From positions 15,181,501 to 15,245,500 of the forward strand of contig CM072801.1 in the NCBI GenBank assembly GCA_037013495.1: a stretch of DNA of 64,000 nucleotides, written 5' to 3'. Below the pieces are notes generated by a model, which was not told the DNA's origin, ran no database searches, and saw only the letters and a list, made by a program, of their open reading frames with translations. Shown here piece after piece: positions 48,179 through 61,560 of the stretch. The stretch's first letter is position 1. Every line of letters starts with the position of its first letter. The translations under genes and the position numbers were made by a program. The DNA is from Hippophae tibetana. Lineage: Eukaryota; Streptophyta; Magnoliopsida; Rosales; Elaeagnaceae.

Positions 48179-51100
48179 TCAAGGAGGAAGAGAAACAATC
48201 AACTTGAGTTTGGAAACTAATTCTTGAAATCTGCCTGGTAGATGAGATTTGGTGAAGATGTCAATTGTTTGATCTGTGGAGGATATTGATTTGAGACAAA
48301 CAGTATCTCGAAGAACATGTTGACGAACAAAATGACAATCAATCTCGATATGTTTTGTTCGTTCATGAAATACATTATTGTGAGCAATCTGAATAGCACT
48401 CTGATTGTCACAATATAGGATAGTTGCAGTTGATTGGAGAACACCCATATCAGCAAGTAACCAACGGAGCCAAAGAAGTTCTTGAGTGGTGTCAGCAAGA
48501 GCACGATATTCAGCTTCAGTGCTGGATTGAGAAGTGAGGGATTGTTTCTTGCTTCGCCAAGATATGAGAGAGTTTCCAAGAAAGAAACAATATCCAGTAG
48601 TAGAGCGACGATCAGTTGGGTCACCTGCCCAATCAGCATCAGAGTAGGCAGAAAGAAGAAGATTAGACTTATTGGAGAAGTGGAGACCGTGAAACATGGT
48701 GCCTTTGATGTAGCGGAGAATGCGAAGAACTGCAGTATAATAGGTATACCGTGGAGCAGACATGAATTGACTAACCAGATGAACAGCATAGGCAATGTCA
48801 GGACGAGTGATTGTGAGATAAACAAGTGCCTACTAGTTGTCTGTATAATGTGGCATCTGAGAGAATAGTACCATCTAATGGAGTAAGTTTGACATTGGTT
48901 TCTAGAGATGTTGATGCAGTTTTGCAATCAGTAAGGCCAGCCCAATTAAGAATATCAGAAGAGTACTTTGCTTGAGAGAGATAATATCCTTGAGAATCAG
49001 ATGAGATTTCTAGGCCCAAGAAGTAGTGGAGACGACCAAGGTCTTTCATTTCAAATTGATGGCTCAAAAACTACTTAAGATCAATAATTCCATTAGAGTC
49101 ATTCCCTGTTATGATCATATCATCTACATAAAGGAGTAGAAGTGTTACACCAGTGGGAGTCTTTCGAATAAAGAGACCGGAGTTATAAGAACTAGAAGTG
49201 AAACCAAAGTCAGTAAGTGTAGAGCTGAATTTGGCAAACCAAGCCCGAAGAGCTTGTTTGAGGCCATATAGAGCACGACGAAGTCTGCATACTTGATGAG
49301 GTGAATGAGTGTATCCAGGAGGAGGTTTCATATAAACTTCCTCAGTTATGTCTCCATTGAGAAAAGCATTTTTGACATCCATTTGAAACATGTTCCAATT
49401 TCGGGCAGCAGCAACAGCAATGATACTTCGAACAGAGATAAGGCGAGCTTTATATTGTTCCACAGACCCATCTGAATGAGTTTTGATTTTGAAAATCCAC
49501 TTACAACCAATCAAAGATTTATTAGATGGAAGATCAATAAGATCCCATATATGTGCTTTTGTTAATGCCTGTAATTCATCTGTCATAGCTTGCTGCCAAT
49601 GAGGGTTAGAACTAGATTCTCTATAGTTTTGGGGTTCATAATGAGACAAAATAGTAGAGAAACCTTGGTAATCACGAAGATGAAAAGGAAGACTACTTAC
49701 ACGAGTAGAACGACGAAGTGATAACTCTGGACAATTAAGTAGTTGGTCTTCAGAAGATGTTGTTATGGTAGGATCAGTAGAAGGAGCAGACACATCAGGA
49801 AAAGCTGTAGTAGACGATGGTGAGGGTAATGGAGCAATGTCAGGAGGAAATAAATCAATAGTTGGGTCATTAAAAAATGAGAGTGAGGTAGGAGATGAGA
49901 CATGAAATGAGAAAATAGAGGAAAACATTTTATGTTCCCAAAAGATGACATGACGAGAGATGCGCAATCGTTTAGAGATAGGGTCCCAACAACGATAGCC
50001 TTTGTGTTCTATTCCATACCCTAAGAAACAACAAAGGCGAGCACAAGGTTCTAATTTATTGCGTTCATGAGGGTGAAGAAGAACAAAACAGGCACAACCA
50101 AACACTTTGAGCAGTTCATAAGATGGAGAAGTACTATAGAGACACTCATAAGGGGATTGATTGTGAATAATAGGCATGGGAACATGATTGATGGTATAAA
50201 AAGATGTAAGAGCTACTTCACCCCAAAAGCGTTCAGGATAAGAACTAGAAATGAGGAGAGTGCGAACAATATTAAGAATATGTCTGTGTTTTCGCTCAGC
50301 TCTTCCATTTTGTTTAGATGTGCCAAGACAAGAATATTGAGAAATAGTCCCATTTTGTCGAAGAAAATTTAAAAACTTTGTTTCTTTATATTCCATAGCA
50401 TTATCAGTCTAAGTACTTTGATATGTTGAGAAAATTGGGTTTTAACCATTTGGGCAAAATCATAATAAATTTTGGGTAATTCAGATCTATGTTTCATGAG
50501 AAAAATCCATGTGAATCTTGAATAATCATCAATAAAAATGACAAAGTAAACACATCCCCCATAGTAGGATGTGGGGATGGACCCCAAACATCATAATGAA
50601 TTAAGTCAAAAGGGGAGACAGAAGTAGAATCACTTTTATTAAAACATAAAGCATGTTGTTTTCCCAATTGACAAGGCAAAAAATTTACATTATTAGAAAT
50701 AGAAACAAATCCTAATTTACCAGAAGATGCTACGAAGACGTCCTATAGACGTATGGCCTAGACGAGCATGCCATAGGTTGATAGGAGTAGTAGAAGCAGC
50801 AACGGAAGTATGAGGAGAATTGGGTAGATGAAGGTTGATAAGTTCAAATAATCATCCAAATTTACGGCCTATCCCAAGGATCTGTCATGTCTGTGGATCC
50901 TGCACATGACAACCAGAAGAGAAAAAAGTAATAGTAAGACCAAGTTCACATAATTGACCAACAGAGATAAGATTTAGAGTAAGGTTGGGAATATGAAAGG
51001 TGTCAGAAAGTGATATAGAAGATGTGGAAACTTGTCCTACAGCATTAACATGCATATGTGAACCATTGGCAGTTTGAATTAAAGATTTGGAGATGGAAGA

Positions 51101-52216
51101 TTGTGTGGGAGAGAAGATGTGAGTATCATGAGTCATATGGTTATAACAAGCAGAATCAAAATACCATAAAGATTTACCTGATGTGAGAGACAAGGCAGTA
51201 GGAGGAGGATTACTAGATTGTGAGAGAACATGTTTAAGAAGACCTTCAAGTTCTTGAGTAGAGAAGGTATATTTGTCATGATTATCCTCAGAAACAGCAG
51301 CAGTGATATATGAGTTACTATTTTTACCTGAAGCATGTTGAGAGGGATTTCGAGAGGGATTCTGTGAGGAATGCTGAGAGGGATTCCGAAAGCAATCTCT
51401 GTTAAAGTGTCATGGACCCTTCTTGTGACAATATATACATACCTGAATGGGACATGTAAGAAGCTCATGATTGGGGTTGTGACAGTAGGTGCAGCCTTGA
51501 TGTTTGAAGTCCTCTTTTGAACCTCCTTTAGGGCGATAAAATGGGGTGGAAAGAACAGAATCTGTATGATGAACTTTGAAAACCCCCATTCGATTTTCTT
51601 CAGAGCAAAGCTCGGTCACAGCAGTATCTAAGGATGGAAAAGGACTCTGATGGAGTAACGAAGCCCGAACAGGTTCAAATTGATCATGGAGAGCCATGAG
51701 AAAAATAATAAGACGCTGGTGATTACGGTAAGTTGCAAACATCTCAGCATCAATCTTGTTCGTCCAAGTTGGTTCAGAGAGAGCGAGTTGATCCCAAATA
51801 GTATGCATTTCAGAGAGAAATTGGTTAATGGTTTGATCAGCCCTTTGGCGTTTGGTATGAAGAGTTGTTAGAAGTTGATATTGGTTGGCCAAATCTGTTA
51901 TAGTAAAGCAAGCCTCAAGAAATTCCCAAACTTCTTTGGCAGTGTCAAAACGCCCAAATTCACCATGGATAGAGGGTAAGGTGGTGTTACGAAACCAGGT
52001 AATAATTTGATGGTGTTTACTCTCCCAATCTTCAAGGCGGTCAGCAAATAAGGAGTTGTTTTCAGTGGTTTCTTGGATGGGTATAGAGATATCACTAGTT
52101 ATGAAACGACATAGCTTTCGTCCTTTCAAGAAACTTTTCATTGCTTGTGCCCAGGCTAGGTAGTTAGTATCATCAAGGGTGGTAGAGATTGGTTTTGGGA
52201 CAACATTTCGGTCCAT
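48179..52216 (-). pseudogene. Copia gag-pol polyprotein, nearly complete with several lesions
   Basis: Gag starts MDRNVVPKPISTTLDDTNYL at 52,216 and reaches a CCHC knuckle (CIYCHKKGP-stop-HFNRDC) with a TGA at 51,410. Protease follows with WYFDSACYNHMT (51,150). GAG-pre-integrase (WHARLGHTSIGRL) lies near 50,760. Integrase runs about 50,680-50,000 (LIHYDVWGPS, FIDDYSRFTWIFLMKH, GRAERKHRHIL) with frame changes near 50,560 and 50,400. Reverse transcriptase runs about 49,600-48,800 (FQMDVKNAFLNGDI, LLLYVDDMIITG), and RNase H about 48,700-48,280 (YSDADWAGD, SSTEAEYRAL, LYCDNQSAI). Lesions: TGA at 51,410, stop at 50,885, TAG at 49,069, frameshift near 48,832 and an apparent in-frame loss at about 49,440. 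Function as a polyprotein is lost. Confidence 0.95.
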
Positions 52217-52482
52217 TTTAACGAAATAATGGAGGAAATATAAAGCAAACATATAGAAACAGTATAAAGGAGATATCCTTAAAAATGAAAAGAGGAGTTG
52301 AAAACAAGCCTGGAACCGGGTTGAGGTGAGTCGGGTTGGAGTGAGCCGAGTTAAGGTGAGCCGAGTTGAGGTAAGCCGAGTTGAGGTAAGCCGGGTTGAG
52401 AGTGAACCGAGTTAGGATGAGTCGGGTTGGCTGTGATGAAGAGAGGCAAAATTTTGATAGAAATTTTTGAGGTATATGAGAG

Positions 52483-52494
52483 GTTCTGATACCA
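52483..52494 (-). other. Primer binding site of the Copia element
   Basis: Minus strand TGGTATCAGAAC directly inside the 5' LTR, complementary to the methionine-tRNA end as in most plant Copia elements. Confidence 0.8.
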
Positions 52495-52828
52495 TGCGAA
52501 GAGTATAGAGAGATAAGAAGAAAGAATGATTTAATGTTGTATTGGTGTGTTTTAGAATGTACATAGAGAACTCTATTTATAGAGTTGTAACAAGTATAGT
52601 ACAAGTGTAGTACAAGTGAAATAGTAAGTGTAGTACAAGTGAAATAGTAAGTGTAGTACAAGTGAATTAGTACAAGTATAATACAAGTGAATTAGTACAA
52701 GTATAATACAAGTGAATTAGTACAAGTGAAATAGTAAGTGTAATACAAGTGAATTAATACAAGTGAAATAGTGGAAGTGTAATACAAGTAAAATATAAAT
52801 GAATTACAATATCAAATATAACTTAACA
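52495..52828 (-). repeat. 5' LTR of the Copia element (334 bp)
   Basis: It contains the promoter TATA (minus strand CTATAAATAGAG, about 52,571-52,584). Its upstream half is made of repeated TAGTACAAGTG and AATACAAGTGAATTAGTACAAG units. More units are present than in the other LTR, giving the length difference. Confidence 0.93.
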
Positions 52829-52833
52829 ATACT

Positions 52834-53600
52834 ATCTTTCAATACAATTTCTTTACTTTATGGAATCAATTACTACATGATCATTTGAAATCAATCTACT
52901 ACGTCCTACCAGTCAACATTCCAAGCATCACTAGGTCAAGAAATACATTTAGTTACAATTAATCACGTATCGAAAAAATCGATCGTTAATACTTTTAAGT
53001 ACAGTTAGGAGACTTTTTAAATATGTTAGTTTTAGGTACAACTAACAACTGTACTTAATTAAAATTAAAAAAATAAGTAACTCTTTTTTCCTCATTTTTG
53101 AAACACTTTTAAATATAATTAACAATTAAGTTAACTATACAATGTACCTGACTTTTAGTTAAGGTAGATATAGTTAAGAACCGTAGCTAAATATTTCACA
53201 AACTTAAACCTATATCTCCTTCCACGTTACACAACACAATACAAATTAACTCTAATTCCCAGACTGCCGCCAAACCTATCTTAAGCAATATCAAGTTTTT
53301 CTTTGTTTGCTTTCAAGATTTAATCCCAGTTTTTGATTGTGAAAATTGTAAATATTGGAGAATTTAAATGCAAAAAAAAAAAAAAAAAGTTCTCAAATAT
53401 TCGGTCTATATTTGTGTAAGTGGACCAAAATTATAGTTCTCAAATACTTGTTATTTGTTAAGGATGATCAATTTTAGACAGATAAACAAAAAATGTGTAA
53501 TAAATACTACTAAATGTATGTTGTTCAATACCGTGTGTATATATATATATACGCGAATTCGTGATGATTATATAAGAGCTATGTCAGAAGATTAAATTAA
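52834..53600. other. AT-rich sequence with internal repeats
   Basis: Around 52,950-53,200 are several GTACAGTTA/TAACTGTACTTAA-like segments in both orientations, like the subterminal region of a non-autonomous DNA element, but without recognisable ends. A 17-base A run lies at about 53,372 and a (TA)n run at about 53,537. No gene. Confidence 0.45.
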
Positions 53601-53899
53601 TGAAAGATTATAATTAAGCTGGGCACGATCATGAAGTTTGTCATGGCTCGAGGTAGTGCTCAAAGAGATGTTGACTTGAAGGTTCTAATATGGGCAACAT
53701 TCAAGGATCGAACATTATATGTTCAAATATTAAGTTATCTTACTCTTTCAATTGGGGAGGTGAGAGAGTAACAAGCAAACTAATCATCATAAAAGGTTCT
53801 TCAACCAATAATTGTTCATGCTTTAATTTCACACACTCCAATAAATACTTACAGGAATGTCCTCACTTGCCAGTTGATTGAAGAGAGGCGATGAAGAGG

Positions 53900-54234
53900 C
53901 AAGGTATTCCTTCATATTACAAGAGAGAACAATTCCTTATTTTACCTAATTCTTATTGACGCCTCACCTCGTGCTTCACAAATTTGAGCTCGTTTAATAT
54001 GATTTTCGATGTCGTCATAAATAATTTTTTGAGATGTTGAGTTTATGAAACTCAAGTAGCGGAATGCATCACTTAACAATGATGAAACAACTGCACCGAT
54101 CGGATAATCTTGTTTTGATACCATGTTAAATTTGGATCTAACTTCATCTCAAAACCCAAATTGTGAGATGAAGGACTTCGTATGTTTATATGCACAACCT
54201 GGATACGATCCTCAATCGATGTGGAACTTTAACA
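53900..54234 (-). mobile_element. TRIM-like short LTR element, right end
   Basis: A short LTR, TGTTAAATTTGGATCTAAC (54,124) to GATGTGGAACTTTAACA (54,234), is 111 bp. Directly to its left, on the minus strand, is TGGTATCAAAACAAG, a Copia-type primer binding site. The sequence GGATCTAAC...GATGTGGGAC is typical of short plant TRIM retrotransposons. The other LTR was not found. A minus-strand open stretch (53,942-54,124) lies in the internal part and I cannot assign it. Confidence 0.5.
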
Positions 54235-55460
54235 TGCCTAATCAAATCTAAATCTACCATCAGAACCCAAAATTCAGTCACTGTTCTTGAATCTTATGGC
54301 TAATACAGATGGGTTTCTAGCTAGTGAAACTTTCAAGTGGACTAGCTTGCTGGTATTCAAATCTCTTTTCTGAGTTAAATAAATTTGTTTTATTACGTAT
54401 AAATACTCAATTATATGCAAATTGTCTTCTAATAATGTCATGTATAATTAATATTTTCAAAATAATAAATAATATTATCAAGACACAAATCTATTTTAGA
54501 AAAAAATATTTTTAAAAATAAAATCTTTATTCTAACAATAATAGTTAACCTACCAATATTAAATAAAGTTATAAATTATTATCATTTCAATAATAATTTT
54601 ATCACTTTCTTATTAAAATGGTACTTATAATTTACTATGAACATAATAACTAATAAGTCAACTTAATTGAATTTTATATTTTATAGATTTAAATAAAGTT
54701 TTGATTTTAAAAATGCAAAACAACTTAAGTGTGTGGAGCAAGATAAAACTTAAAAACTAACATTTAATTGAATCTATTATTATTAATACACATTTATTTT
54801 TTAATATTATATATTTATAGCACGTATATCATATATACTTATAACCATTTAATTTTTATATCATTTGTAAAACTGGAATAACTTATATTACTTTTATGTT
54901 ATATTTATTTTAAAAAAAATTAATATAACTAAAAATTTAAATTACTTTTGTTCTCAATAATTTTTTATTATTTTTTCTTTAAAGTTCTCGACAATTTACT
55001 TATTTTTAAAAGTTATTTTATATTTAAAAATTAATATACAATTATAATTTAAATACTAATATATAAATATTATTTTTAATTAAATTATTAATTAGACTAA
55101 CTTTTATTTATTAAGTTAACATTTATATAAAGTAAAATTATTTAAATTCACTTAAAAATAAATACATATAAACAGTAAATAGGACACATTAAATCCGTAT
55201 AAATAAATTCATCAAATATTTTCTAACAAAAATTTATAGTTCAATTTTAACTTTTGATATATATCATAATAGTGTGAAATTTTAATTATCATTTTAAGTC
55301 ACAATACACCTATAACAACGGGGAGACTAGTGACGCATATTTTAAATATAATATTTATGAATTATAAATAAATAATATACATAAAATAAATTTTTATCCT
55401 TTCAAAAATATAATTTTTAAAATATTATAACTCAAATATACACTAAAACCAATAATTTAA

Positions 55461-55492
<32 letters not shown>

Positions 55493-56103
55493 CATATATA
55501 TTTTCTACGCTACCTACTAACAAAAAGAAATAAAAAATCAATGTGATTATTTTCTATACTATAAAATTCAAACTAATTGTTTTTAGACTAAAATACAAAC
55601 TAATTGATAAAAAAAAACTCTATTTTCCTATAAACCTATAATAAATAATAATTAAATTGATACAATATTATTATTAATTAATAATTAGAAACTAACGCGC
55701 TCATATTTTTGGGATAATAAAAACGTGTCACAATTAACAATTCGTACATTATTTGCGCAGAGCTCATACTTTGGGATAATAGTAACGATGTGTCACAATT
55801 CATAAGCAAGAATCATAATGATATTAATATTTATGACATCAAAATTTTAATCTAATCTCCAATAATTTCATTTGCTGAAATACTGAATCAAAATATTGTA
55901 GTTCCTCCTCTTGAATAATTTGTAACCACTAATTTAGAAAATACATAAACATAATAATCTCTTAGAAATAAATAACAATTAAGAACCCAACAACAACCAA
56001 ATAGTTGGAAGATACAATATGAGACATGGAAGGTTAGTAAGCCCATTATCTATAATAATAATTAAAAAAAAGCCCAAAACTTTTTATTATTACATTTGAA
56101 AAC
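54235..56103. other. AT-rich intergenic sequence, 3' side of the GATA gene
   Basis: No supported gene. An (AT)n microsatellite lies at about 55,461-55,486. The last about 70 bases include the 3' untranslated region of the GATA gene (minus strand); AATAATAAAAAG-like sequence near 56,085 could carry its polyadenylation signal. Confidence 0.6.
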
Positions 56104-56760
56104 CTAAGCATAAACTGATCCATAAGATAATGCCATTAAAAGCACAGCTGCTTGTTCTTCTTCTCCCAACTTCCTACTTCGTTTTTCCACCGTTGATCTC
56201 TGCATCAAAACCTCTCTTCCCAAAGCCATTAGTCTCTGCTTCAGATTATCACCTATTTTATTTCTATTTTTACCATTACTATTATTACTACTACTGCTAC
56301 TACTACTACTACTAATGTTGCTTCTCTTTGCCTTTTTATCCTCTGAACTACCTTTGTTCAAACCCAAAACAGCTCTTCTTTTCTTCCTATTTCTGATCCC
56401 ACATGCATTACACAAAGACTGTAAAACAAGATCATGATCACCAAGTTAAAAAAGTATTTTTTTTTGCTGATCTAATCCATGAAAAGAAAGGACTAGGGTT
56501 AGTTCATTGAAATTAGTTACCTTAGGCCCAGCTGGACCTCCTCTCCAAAGAGGGGTTTTGGAAGTTCCACAATCAGCGCATATCTTCTTATGGCTCTCAT
56601 CAGATGAAAGCCCACTTTGGTTTTGGCTATTCATGTCTTCAGACTCCGATCCCTGAATTGATTGAAGAAAACGATCCGATCAAAAACTATTAAACATTCT
56701 AACCCAAGAACAGAGTAGTAAAAGACCATGATCACTTACTTTTTCACTCTGATCCAACAT
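56104..56760 (-). CDS. GATA16-like: GATA transcription factor, LLM-domain B-class (GATA16-like)
   Basis: Three coding exons on the minus strand: 56,740-56,760, 56,521-56,652 and 56,104-56,418, joined at GTAAGT/CAG and GTAACT/CAG sites, all in phase 0, giving about 155 residues. Exon 1 encodes MLDQSEK. Exon 2 ends within the zinc finger: CADCGTSKTPLWRGGPAGPK. Exon 3 completes it with SLCNACGIRNRKKRR, so the finger is C-x2-C-x18-C-x2-C, as in plant class B GATA factors. A Ser-rich linker follows, then the C-terminal EEEQAAVLLMALSYGSVYA, which is the LLM motif of GATA15/16/17. It would bind WGATAR sites in the nucleus. LLM-type GATA factors act in greening, germination and growth, but the role here is inferred by family. 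The MLDxSEK start and short length fit GATA16 best. All key residues are intact. Confidence 0.95.
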
Positions 56761-57035
56761 TTTTTCCACTATTTGGAAGATCCAAGAGAAATCAAGTTGA
56801 CAAAGGGGTAAAAACAGAAATGGGTTTGATTTATAATCAAAGAAATGAATAGATCTATTTGATTTCTAATAAATGAGACTCGAACGAAGAGATCAGACCC
56901 AGAAGAGTTCGAACAAACAAGTAATGAAGAGGATAGAGAAGAGAAACAGAGGATTAGAAAAGAAGATTGATGAACAAATGAAACTTATGGGAAACTTGTT
57001 AAGGCTTTCAAAGGAGATAAGCAGACATAGAACAA

Positions 57036-57046
57036 GATATATAGAG
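57036..57046 (-). promoter_or_regulatory. Probable TATA box of the GATA gene
   Basis: Minus strand CTCTATATATC, about 280 bases before the start codon. A second TATA-like site, GAATTATATAAG, lies further out at about 57,142-57,153. The leader between is CT-rich. Which one is used cannot be told from sequence; the nearer one would exclude a small upstream open frame (56,893-57,138) from the transcript. Confidence 0.4.
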
Positions 57047-57153
57047 TGTAGAGATACTGTTTGTGCGCGCTGAGAGACACCAAATTGATGAATGAGACCG
57101 ACACACTCTCGCAGCCGCAGTTGTCCTGAAATGCCCACATCTTATATAATTCA

Positions 57154-60100
57154 CATACGAAACCCTAGTCAACCGATGATGTTTTATTAAATGACGAAAA
57201 TGACCTTCACTTTAATAATGTTATTATTTTGATAATTGATCCAAGCCCGCCAAAACCTTCTCAGGTTTTAGCTGAAATGATCCAAAATGGCGCCAATTCT
57301 GAGTTTGATAACGTTACCTTTTGATATTTCGTCCGTTACATTTGTTTCTAGATCACCCTGTGATATTAAATTGAGCAACAGTCACTATTAATTAAATTTT
57401 AAAAAACTATACTGAATCATTAAATATATAACATATAAATTATATTCAGTAATTCAAATGTACTATCAGTATTTTTTTTATAGCATATAAATATATATAC
57501 ATACAAATTTACATTACATTATATTAATTATTTTGTATTATGTAACAAACTAAATTTTGAATTAAATAAGCTAATACACTATTTAATGTTACAAACAAAA
57601 TTTGTTAATAAAAAATTTATACAATAATAATATCAATATTGTAATGCAAATATGTAAACTTATATATTTAACATTGAATTGCAATATTAGCTTAACTTAA
57701 TTTGTTAATGTTATAAAATAAAAATTAGTTAATGAAAATTTTATACAGTAATAATATTAATATAGTAATTGATAATAAAAATAAAATAATCAATATTCAT
57801 TATTTTTATTATTATAAATTTTAAAAATATTGTTTTTTAATTTTTTTCACTATGATGCATACAAAATAAATATGATATTTAAATAATGGATAATCATCAT
57901 TAATTTTCTTTATGTTTTGTCCAAATATCAATGATGTCATTCAAGTTTTATCTTAATTCATTCAAATATCTTATATTTTGAGTTATTATGAAAGACAAAT
58001 TTTTATATCCCAATTAAATAAAAATTTCTAACACTTATTTTGATCAATTTTAACACATATTTCATTCAATTATAACAATAGAAGTTGGCTAAACCTAAAA
58101 CACTAAGTGAATGAATTAAGTAAAACTTACATAATTTAGAATGATATTTGGAGAAAAATATAAAATAATATATTTTTTAATGTATCAAATTTTTTGAATT
58201 TTTTTGACCCTTAACACAAATAATTACTTTGATAATAACTCAAAAGGGATGGGATTTGAATAAATCAAAATAAAATCTGATTAATATCATTGATATTTCA
58301 GTGAAGGTGATAAAATTACCTTTTAAATTATTATTTATTATGGATTTTATTATATATCACAAATAAAATACATTAAATTGTCCAAGGTGGAAAAGAAAAG
58401 TCATTTTACAGCGTGACTTGTTACTCTTCAATGTATATATGCTTTGAAATTAAAAGCGTCTATAGAAAGTTTCTTCAACTTTACATCATATAATTTGGAT
58501 TATTTTTTACATTTAAGAAGTTATCAATTTTCATTTTAAGTACCGAATCATTATTCCATTTAACATCCCGTGCTTAAACGAAATAATATAGTAATTATTA
58601 ATTGAATATAATATTAAATAATATGAGATTAAAAAGTAATTATTCAACTAAAAGTAAGGATATTTATATTATTAATTAATTTGGCTTTGAATTAAAACCA
58701 AAACCGAATCAATAAAATTGATTTTTATAAAGTAAGAACTTTTCTGATCCCATGGAATAAGTTGATTGGATTGTGTAGATTGGTTTCTGTATTTTATGTT
58801 TTTTTTTCTTTTTTACAATCATCAATTTTTTTAAAATAATATACAAATATTATATTCAATTTTATTTTTTAACAATTAATTAAATTTAAGACCTAAAAGG
58901 ATTTTGAATTTTTTTCAAATAATAAATAATTAAAGATGATGTATTACAATTTTAAATTATATTCTAAATATAAAAAAACTGAAACATTTTTTTGTTATTT
59001 AATTTCGTATTAATTTATTCGTAAATGACATACATAAAAAGATACTTAATATAAACACTAAACACATGATTAAATAAATAACAATATAACTTATAAGTGT
59101 TATATGAAATTGAAAATAGATATTAAATAGGTTTAAAGATTAATTAAAAAATGATGGAGATGAAACTTATAAAATTATTAGATTTATTATTTTAATTTTT
59201 AAATTAATAAAATGATTATTTAAAAATAAAATAAATTAAAAATATAATATAATATAAGTATGAATTACATTAATTTTTATAAAATTCTAATATTAAGAAC
59301 TAATATAATCCATCATTAATCAATTCTATAATTTATAAATTCAAATCAATGAAAAAATTGAATAACATGAGTTACGTTCATTTAGATAATAAAAATTGAA
59401 TCAAATCTATATAATTTTAAATATCCCTAATTAAAAGGCATTTGTGTCGTCAAAAATTAGAAACATTTTTGGTAATATTTTTAAGGATTAATGAACTTTA
59501 AGTATATAAATTTACACACATGCTTATATTTATATTAATTATAGTTTGATAATATTAAAATAACTTTAAAAATTATAAAATTATTTATTTAAAAAATAAC
59601 ACATAACATATTATAATTTGCATGAATATAATTTTCATTCTATTATCATAAATTTAAGTTTAATTTATAATATTTTATTTATTTAATAAAAAATAATTTA
59701 GTATTTTAGTTTAAAAAATATAAATTTATATATAATTAATATTTTTTTATCATTTTAGCTTACGATTAATTAATTATTGAGGCAATGAAGAGGTGGAGAA
59801 AAGATACAGGTGGCAGGAGGATATGATTTTGGTAAAACAAACTTTTGAGTTTATCCTGCGCCGTTTCATTCTTGATAAATGATAGGTCAAAGCGTGTCAA
59901 ACCCCTCGTGTTTCCGAGAATATTCATAGAAATATATTTAAGTGTGGATGGAGTATAGTTTAAATAGTATGAAATTATGAATTTATATCATGAAAATTAC
60001 CCACCTATTAGTATTATAAAGTATTTATAAAAAAATATTATATTTCTAACTTGATTTATGGGCGACAAAACTAAAAAAAATGTTTGGTTTCAACTTTTTT

Positions 60101-61560
60101 ATTTAATTAATAATTTAACCCATCTTCAATAAAATAAATAAATTCTAACAATAAAAGATTGTGGCAATATTTTGAAAATAAGAAATAATTTATTCTTTTT
60201 ATAGGTATAAAAATATGTGTCTATTTATATTTTTTTAGCATTTTTCTTATCTCATGACATGTTACATAATATAAATAATTTTTTTTAGAAATATTATATA
60301 AAATAATAAAGATAAAATCTATAATAAAAATAACATCTTAATAACAAAAATATTATTTTTGTTAGGATGAATTACGTTATATGTATATAATGTATGAAAT
60401 AATTTGTAAAAAATTCTAAAATGTTTATTTTGTTATAATTATACTCACAATATATGTATAATAAAAAAATACCTAATAACATTTATTTTTAAAGTTATAA
60501 TTATGTTGATAATATATAAATAATAATACAATTATATTTAAAATTGAACATTTTTTATTATTATCCATAAATTGTTTGCATAATTGCAATAAAGTAAATA
60601 TTTTAGATTTTTATAAATTTCTTATACATTATAAATATAATATGTAATAATTATTTTTATTATTATTATAAATTTTAATACATAATATTTTTATTATTTT
60701 TTTCATATTTTTTTATTGATATAAAATTAAACGTATCTTGACAATTAACTGATATAATTTTATTTCATTAAGTAGCTAGACACAAATAGCACCAATTGAT
60801 GTTGGGATGTAGTAACATTAAATCAAATGTACTTTTTATTAAGTTATTCACATTTTATTAATTATAATATAAAGGAAAATAATTATTAAAATTATATAAA
60901 ATAATATTTTTAACATTTAAAATAATAATAATAATATCAAATAATATTAAATGTTATTTAGTTAGTTCATTTTAAATGTAAAATAGTGAATTAAAATAAC
61001 ATATAAGTTAGATATAAAATGTAATAATTTTAAGATTATAAATTTTTAAAATACTATTTTTTAACTAATAATTTTAACTACTTATATTTTTTTAAAAAAA
61101 GAAAGAAAGAAGGCTTTTGAATACAGATCAATAAATAAAATGGAAATTGAGGAAGTTACATGTACAATATATAGAAAGGGAAAAGTAAAAGGAAGAAAAC
61201 AATTGGCCCCGATACAGAAGGCATTAGTATTAGGGAAAATAATACCACTAAATTTTAAAATAATATTATAAATATTTTAAAAAAAATTAAAAATATCATA
61301 AATAATATTTTTAAAATTTAACTGAAGTTAAAATTAATGAAAAATAAATAATAATTGTTTATACATAAAAAAAATTAAACACAATAGAAAATCAAGAAAG
61401 TAGAAATATAAACAAATACATCTCAAAATATTTCTCACAATAAATAATAATTAGTAAAAAAATATAAAAAGTAAGTATTTAAATAATTATACACATAATT
61501 ATTCTTAATCCTATATAATTAATAAATATGTTTTCTATTACATGTGATATTAATAATACT
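57154..61560. other. AT-rich intergenic sequence
   Basis: About 4.4 kb with no supported gene, element boundary or structured repeat. It has long A/T runs and stops in all frames. A less AT-rich patch at 59,780-59,930 shows no coding signal. Confidence 0.6.

Larger units (their letters stand above)
47942..52828 (-). mobile_element. Complete Copia (Ty1) LTR retrotransposon
   Basis: LTRs at 47,942-48,165 and 52,495-52,828, each TG...CA, with a perfect ATACT duplication outside. On the minus strand: primer binding site GGTATCAGAACC after the 5' LTR, then gag-protease-integrase-RT-RNase H in Copia order, and a polypurine tract GAGGGGGGATA just before the 3' LTR. The shared parts of the LTRs differ at only about three positions in the first 110, so the insertion is much younger than the Gypsy element. 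Even so, the reading frame has several lesions, so it is non-autonomous. Length is about 4.9 kb. Confidence 0.95.

Noticed and set aside
48482..48868. Plus-strand frame of 128 codons
   Set aside because: Antisense shadow of the Copia RNase H/RT region on the minus strand.
56893..57138. Minus-strand open frame upstream of the GATA gene as a separate gene
   Set aside because: It overlaps the probable promoter and leader, has no recognisable domain, and is hydrophobic through T-rich sequence.
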